In this document: positions 6,567-8,778 of the stretch, piece by piece | Layout of the letters: every line of letters starts with the position of its first letter | Numbering within the stretch: the stretch's first letter is position 1 | Source of the DNA: Clostridia bacterium | GTDB lineage: Bacteria; Bacillota; Clostridia; Saccharofermentanales; UBA5734 | NCBI GenBank assembly: GCA_017997315.1 | Contig: JAGOFF010000089.1 | Coordinates: forward strand, 1 to 8,778 | DNA: 8,778 nt | Reading direction: 5' to 3' | Position numbers and translations under genes: made by a program | Notes under the pieces: generated by a model | The model's input: the letters and a program-made list of their open reading frames with translations, nothing else | Told to the model about the DNA's origin: nothing | Databases searched by the model: none

Positions 6567-7520
6567 ATGGAACGGAACGCGGAACTAGCGCTCGCCGCGT
6601 TCGGGATGCCGGACGCGGTCCCGCACCTGATACGCCACAACGAGAACCGGACCTACCGGGTCGACACGGACCGGGGGTCCTTTTGCCTGCGCCTGAAAAG
6701 CCCGGTCGAGGGCTTTGACCTGGATGTGTTCGACGGGGAGCCGGAGGCGCTGCTGCGCGGGGAGATCGCCCTGATCGAGTCGGTCGGACGGCGCACGGAC
6801 ATCCCGGTCCAGCGCCCGGTCCGGACGCCGGACGGCGACCCTGTGGCCCGTCTGCCGGACGGCACGCTCGCCAGCCTGCTGGGCTGGCTGGACGGGGAGA
6901 CGTACAAAGACGCGGAGACGCGCACCGCCCCGATGCTCCGGGCCGCGGGCGAGGCGCTCGGACGGCTCAAGGCGGCCTCCCGCACGCTGCCCGGACTGGA
7001 CAAGATCGTGCGGTGCGACTACGGCCCGGCACTCATTGCCCGACTGGACGCCCGGATCGCAAGCGCCGGGGACACCCTCCCGGCCGACGACATCACTAGT
7101 GTCCGCCGCACGCTGGAGGCGGTCATCCGCGCGATGGAGGCGGACAACGCGGCCGGCGGCCGGACGGTCGCCCACGCGGATCCGGGGCTGGGGAACCTGG
7201 TGTGGACCGGCGGATCGGCCGGGCTGATCGACTGGTCGCTGTCCGGCACGGCGCCGGGGCATATGGATATCGGCGGACTCATGGGCGCCGTCTCCGACCG
7301 GGAAGAGCAACGGCTGCTGCTCGAGGGATACGAACGGATCGCGGGCCGGACGGACCGGCGCGCGCTGGACGCCTGCTTCACGCTGTCGGTGCTTCTTTTT
7401 GTCTGCTGTCAGCATTCCCGCGCCCGGGAGTGGGACTGGTTTTTCCCGGCGCTCCAGCGCTGGCGGGAGACGATCTTTGATCCTTTCGTCGAAGGACGGC
7501 CGGTACACTGCATCCTCTAG
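6567..7520 (+). CDS. Aminoglycoside-phosphotransferase-fold small-molecule kinase
   Basis: This 317-residue protein belongs to the APH/choline kinase/homoserine kinase-like superfamily (PF01636-like), which transfers ATP gamma-phosphate to a hydroxyl of a small molecule. Key elements are an N-lobe with ENRTYRV (26-32) and Lys43 in LRLK as the likely ATP-binding lysine, a hinge near LLGWLDGE (104-111), the catalytic loop VAHADPGLGN (201-210) containing His203, Asp205 and Asn210 (HxDxxxxN), and LIDWS (220-224) with metal-binding Asp222. A C-terminal alpha region follows. All catalytic residues are present, so it should be active. The substrate cannot be named; antibiotic resistance should not be assumed, since many members act on choline, sugars, homoserine or unknown metabolites. 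The ATG at 6567 is chosen, with GTG 6564 directly before it as an alternative. The reading frame stays open upstream into the preceding gene, but that extension has no family sequence. Confidence 0.8.
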   Translation: MERNAELALAAFGMPDAVPHLIRHNENRTYRVDTDRGSFCLRLKSPVEGFDLDVFDGEPEALLRGEIALIESVGRRTDIPVQRPVRTPDGDPVARLPDGTLASLLGWLDGETYKDAETRTAPMLRAAGEALGRLKAASRTLPGLDKIVRCDYGPALIARLDARIASAGDTLPADDITSVRRTLEAVIRAMEADNAAGGRTVAHADPGLGNLVWTGGSAGLIDWSLSGTAPGHMDIGGLMGAVSDREEQRLLLEGYERIAGRTDRRALDACFTLSVLLFVCCQHSRAREWDWFFPALQRWRETIFDPFVEGRPVHCIL

Positions 7521-7523
7521 CGG

Positions 7524-7552
7524 ATTTGATATATCATGTACACAAAGCATGA
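7524..7552 (+). promoter_or_regulatory. AT-rich control region before the glycosidase gene
   Basis: This is the most AT-rich patch in the second half of the window. It contains an extended -10-like TGATATATC (7527-7535), the palindrome GATATATC (7528-7535) and the palindrome TGTACA (7537-7542). No convincing -35 is seen. Transcription would start near 7542, just before the ribosome-binding site AAAGGGAG at 7552-7559. The palindromes could be operator half-sites, which is speculative. Confidence 0.3.
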
Positions 7553-7566
7553 AAGGGAGCCATCGT

Positions 7567-8778
7567 ATGTTTGAGAATGTGCAGTACGATCTGACCAGAA
7601 TCTCTTACGGACGGCGCGGAACCGCGCTCTACATCCTGAAGTCGGTGGAGGACGGCGCGGAGCGGCTGTACGTGTGTGCGCTGCTGAGCGGACTGGACAC
7701 TGCTTCCGCGGGCCAGAAACCCCGAAGCGGCAGGCTGTTTCCCATCCGGCTGGAGCGGAACGGGGCGGAGGTCCCCTTTACCGCGACCGCCACTCCGGTC
7801 TGCGTGACGCTGGCGTACGAGGGCGGAAGCGCGCGCCTGACCCTGCAGGAGGGAAGCATCCTCCGCATGGAGGCCAGCGGGGTGACGGTCGTGCTTTCGC
7901 CGGATCTCCGTCCGCACGAGATCGCCAAGACCCGGAACGACGGGAGCTGGGAAGTCATCATGAACCCGGTGCCCAAACTGCTGTTCTGCCCGGTCGTCGG
8001 GGAGATGGACGTCACCACCGGATACGACGTCATCAACAGCATCCCGGAGGACACCCGGTTCATCTTTACCCCCGGCGCGGACGGGAACGTCGACCTTGCG
8101 GTCCACCTCTACAAGTCCAACGGCTGGCGGATGGAGAAGTACCCCGCGTTCGACGCCTGCATCGCGTCGATCGAGCAGGAGTTCTCCACCTATCTGGAAA
8201 CCGTCCCGTCTCTCCCGGCACAGTACGAGACCGCCCGGATCATCGAAGCCTACATCGTCTGGTCGCACATCATCCCGATCGACGGGATCGACATCATCTT
8301 CATGAACAAGGGCCCCCACCGCATGACCTCCAGCTGGCAGCAGAGCTACCACGCGATGGGGCAGTTCCGGAATCCGAAATTCGCGTGGGAGCTCATGCTT
8401 TCCGTGTTCAAGTACCAGGACGAGTTCGGCATGCTGCCCGACCTGATCCTCGACAGCTCCCAGAACTTCGGCGGATGCAAACCCCCGTTCCAGGGCGTCG
8501 CGCTGGAATTCCTGAAGGAACACACCGACTTCGGGTTCGCCACCCGGGCGGAGTGCAACTACCTCTATGACGGGCTGTCCAAATGGGTCTACTGGTGGCT
8601 GTCGTTCCGCGACACCGACCACGACGGCATCCTGCAGTACGACACCGCGGACGAATCCGGTTGGGACGACAGCTCGTTCTTCCGGGAGGGCGGTCCGACG
8701 GAGTCCCCCGACCTCGCGACCTACATGATCCTGTCCATGGACAGCCTGTCCGACCTCGCGGGCAGACTCGGCAAGTCC
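7567..8778 (+). CDS. GH63/mannosylglycerate hydrolase-like (alpha/alpha)6 glycosidase, 3' end missing
   Basis: An uninterrupted frame of 404 codons runs to the window edge, so the C-terminus is missing. The first ~180 residues look like a beta-rich N-terminal domain. From about 200 onward the sequence fits an (alpha/alpha)6 barrel of the GH63/GH37/mannosylglycerate-hydrolase type. The landmarks are a Trp-rich helix SSWQQSYHAMGQF near 257-269, a GMLPDLILD segment, a following KPPFQGVALEFL helix, and TADESGWDDSSFF at 360-372. In related trehalases and GH63 enzymes the ESGxD aspartate is the general acid, which makes Asp367 the candidate. The base glutamate would lie beyond the window. No signal peptide is evident at the start (MFENVQYDLTRISYG), suggesting a cytoplasmic enzyme. 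AAAGGGAG at 7552-7559 lies seven bases before ATG 7567. Likely role: hydrolysis of alpha-linked gluco- or mannosides or glycosylglycerates; substrate unknown. Confidence 0.75.
   Translation, partial: MFENVQYDLTRISYGRRGTALYILKSVEDGAERLYVCALLSGLDTASAGQKPRSGRLFPIRLERNGAEVPFTATATPVCVTLAYEGGSARLTLQEGSILRMEASGVTVVLSPDLRPHEIAKTRNDGSWEVIMNPVPKLLFCPVVGEMDVTTGYDVINSIPEDTRFIFTPGADGNVDLAVHLYKSNGWRMEKYPAFDACIASIEQEFSTYLETVPSLPAQYETARIIEAYIVWSHIIPIDGIDIIFMNKGPHRMTSSWQQSYHAMGQFRNPKFAWELMLSVFKYQDEFGMLPDLILDSSQNFGGCKPPFQGVALEFLKEHTDFGFATRAECNYLYDGLSKWVYWWLSFRDTDHDGILQYDTADESGWDDSSFFREGGPTESPDLATYMILSMDSLSDLAGRLGKS

Noticed and set aside
7534..8622. 362-codon open frame on the minus strand opposite the glycosidase gene
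   Set aside because: The plus-strand frame is uninterrupted to the window edge and carries glycosidase motifs; the antisense frame has none.

Overview
The window is GC-rich bacterial DNA with seven genes, all on the plus strand and tightly packed. No tRNA, rRNA, CRISPR array, insertion sequence or convincing U-tract terminator was seen. Strong AGGAGG-like ribosome-binding sites before several genes, and a nitroreductase that resembles a clostridial subfamily, suggest a high-GC Firmicutes/Clostridia-type organism. This is an inference; the sequence contains no phylogenetic marker that settles it.

The first part (about 123-5715) looks like the end of a surface-polysaccharide locus. It encodes a WbpG/PseA-type N-acetyl sugar amidotransferase, a HisH-type glutaminase and a HisF-type ammonia-channelling partner. 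These three normally act together to turn an N-acetyl group on an activated sugar into an acetamidino group. They are followed by an O-antigen ligase/polymerase-family membrane protein and a MurJ/MviN-family lipid-linked glycan flippase. The proposed scheme is that glutamine-derived ammonia passes HisH to HisF to WbpG and modifies a sugar, which is built into a lipid-linked repeat, flipped by the MurJ-like protein and polymerised or ligated by the Wzy-like protein. Sugar-nucleotide enzymes and glycosyltransferases are absent, so they would have to lie upstream or elsewhere.

The second part (about 5780-8778) holds an accessory set: a small nitroreductase-family flavoprotein lacking the usual N-terminal arginines, an aminoglycoside-phosphotransferase-fold small-molecule kinase, and the first 404 codons of a six-hairpin (alpha/alpha)6 glycosidase of the GH63/mannosylglycerate-hydrolase type, which runs off the window end. 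The functional link of these three to the polysaccharide genes is unproven.

Three short AT-rich patches (about 53-75, 6553-6558 and 7524-7552) contain the best promoter -10 candidates. They suggest up to three transcription starts: before the amidotransferase, before the kinase (possibly leaderless) and before the glycosidase. GC-only or BamHI-like hairpins sit just upstream of the ribosome-binding sites of three genes (83-101, 2695-2712, 5740-5759). They have no U-tract and may be mRNA-processing, stability or attenuation elements.
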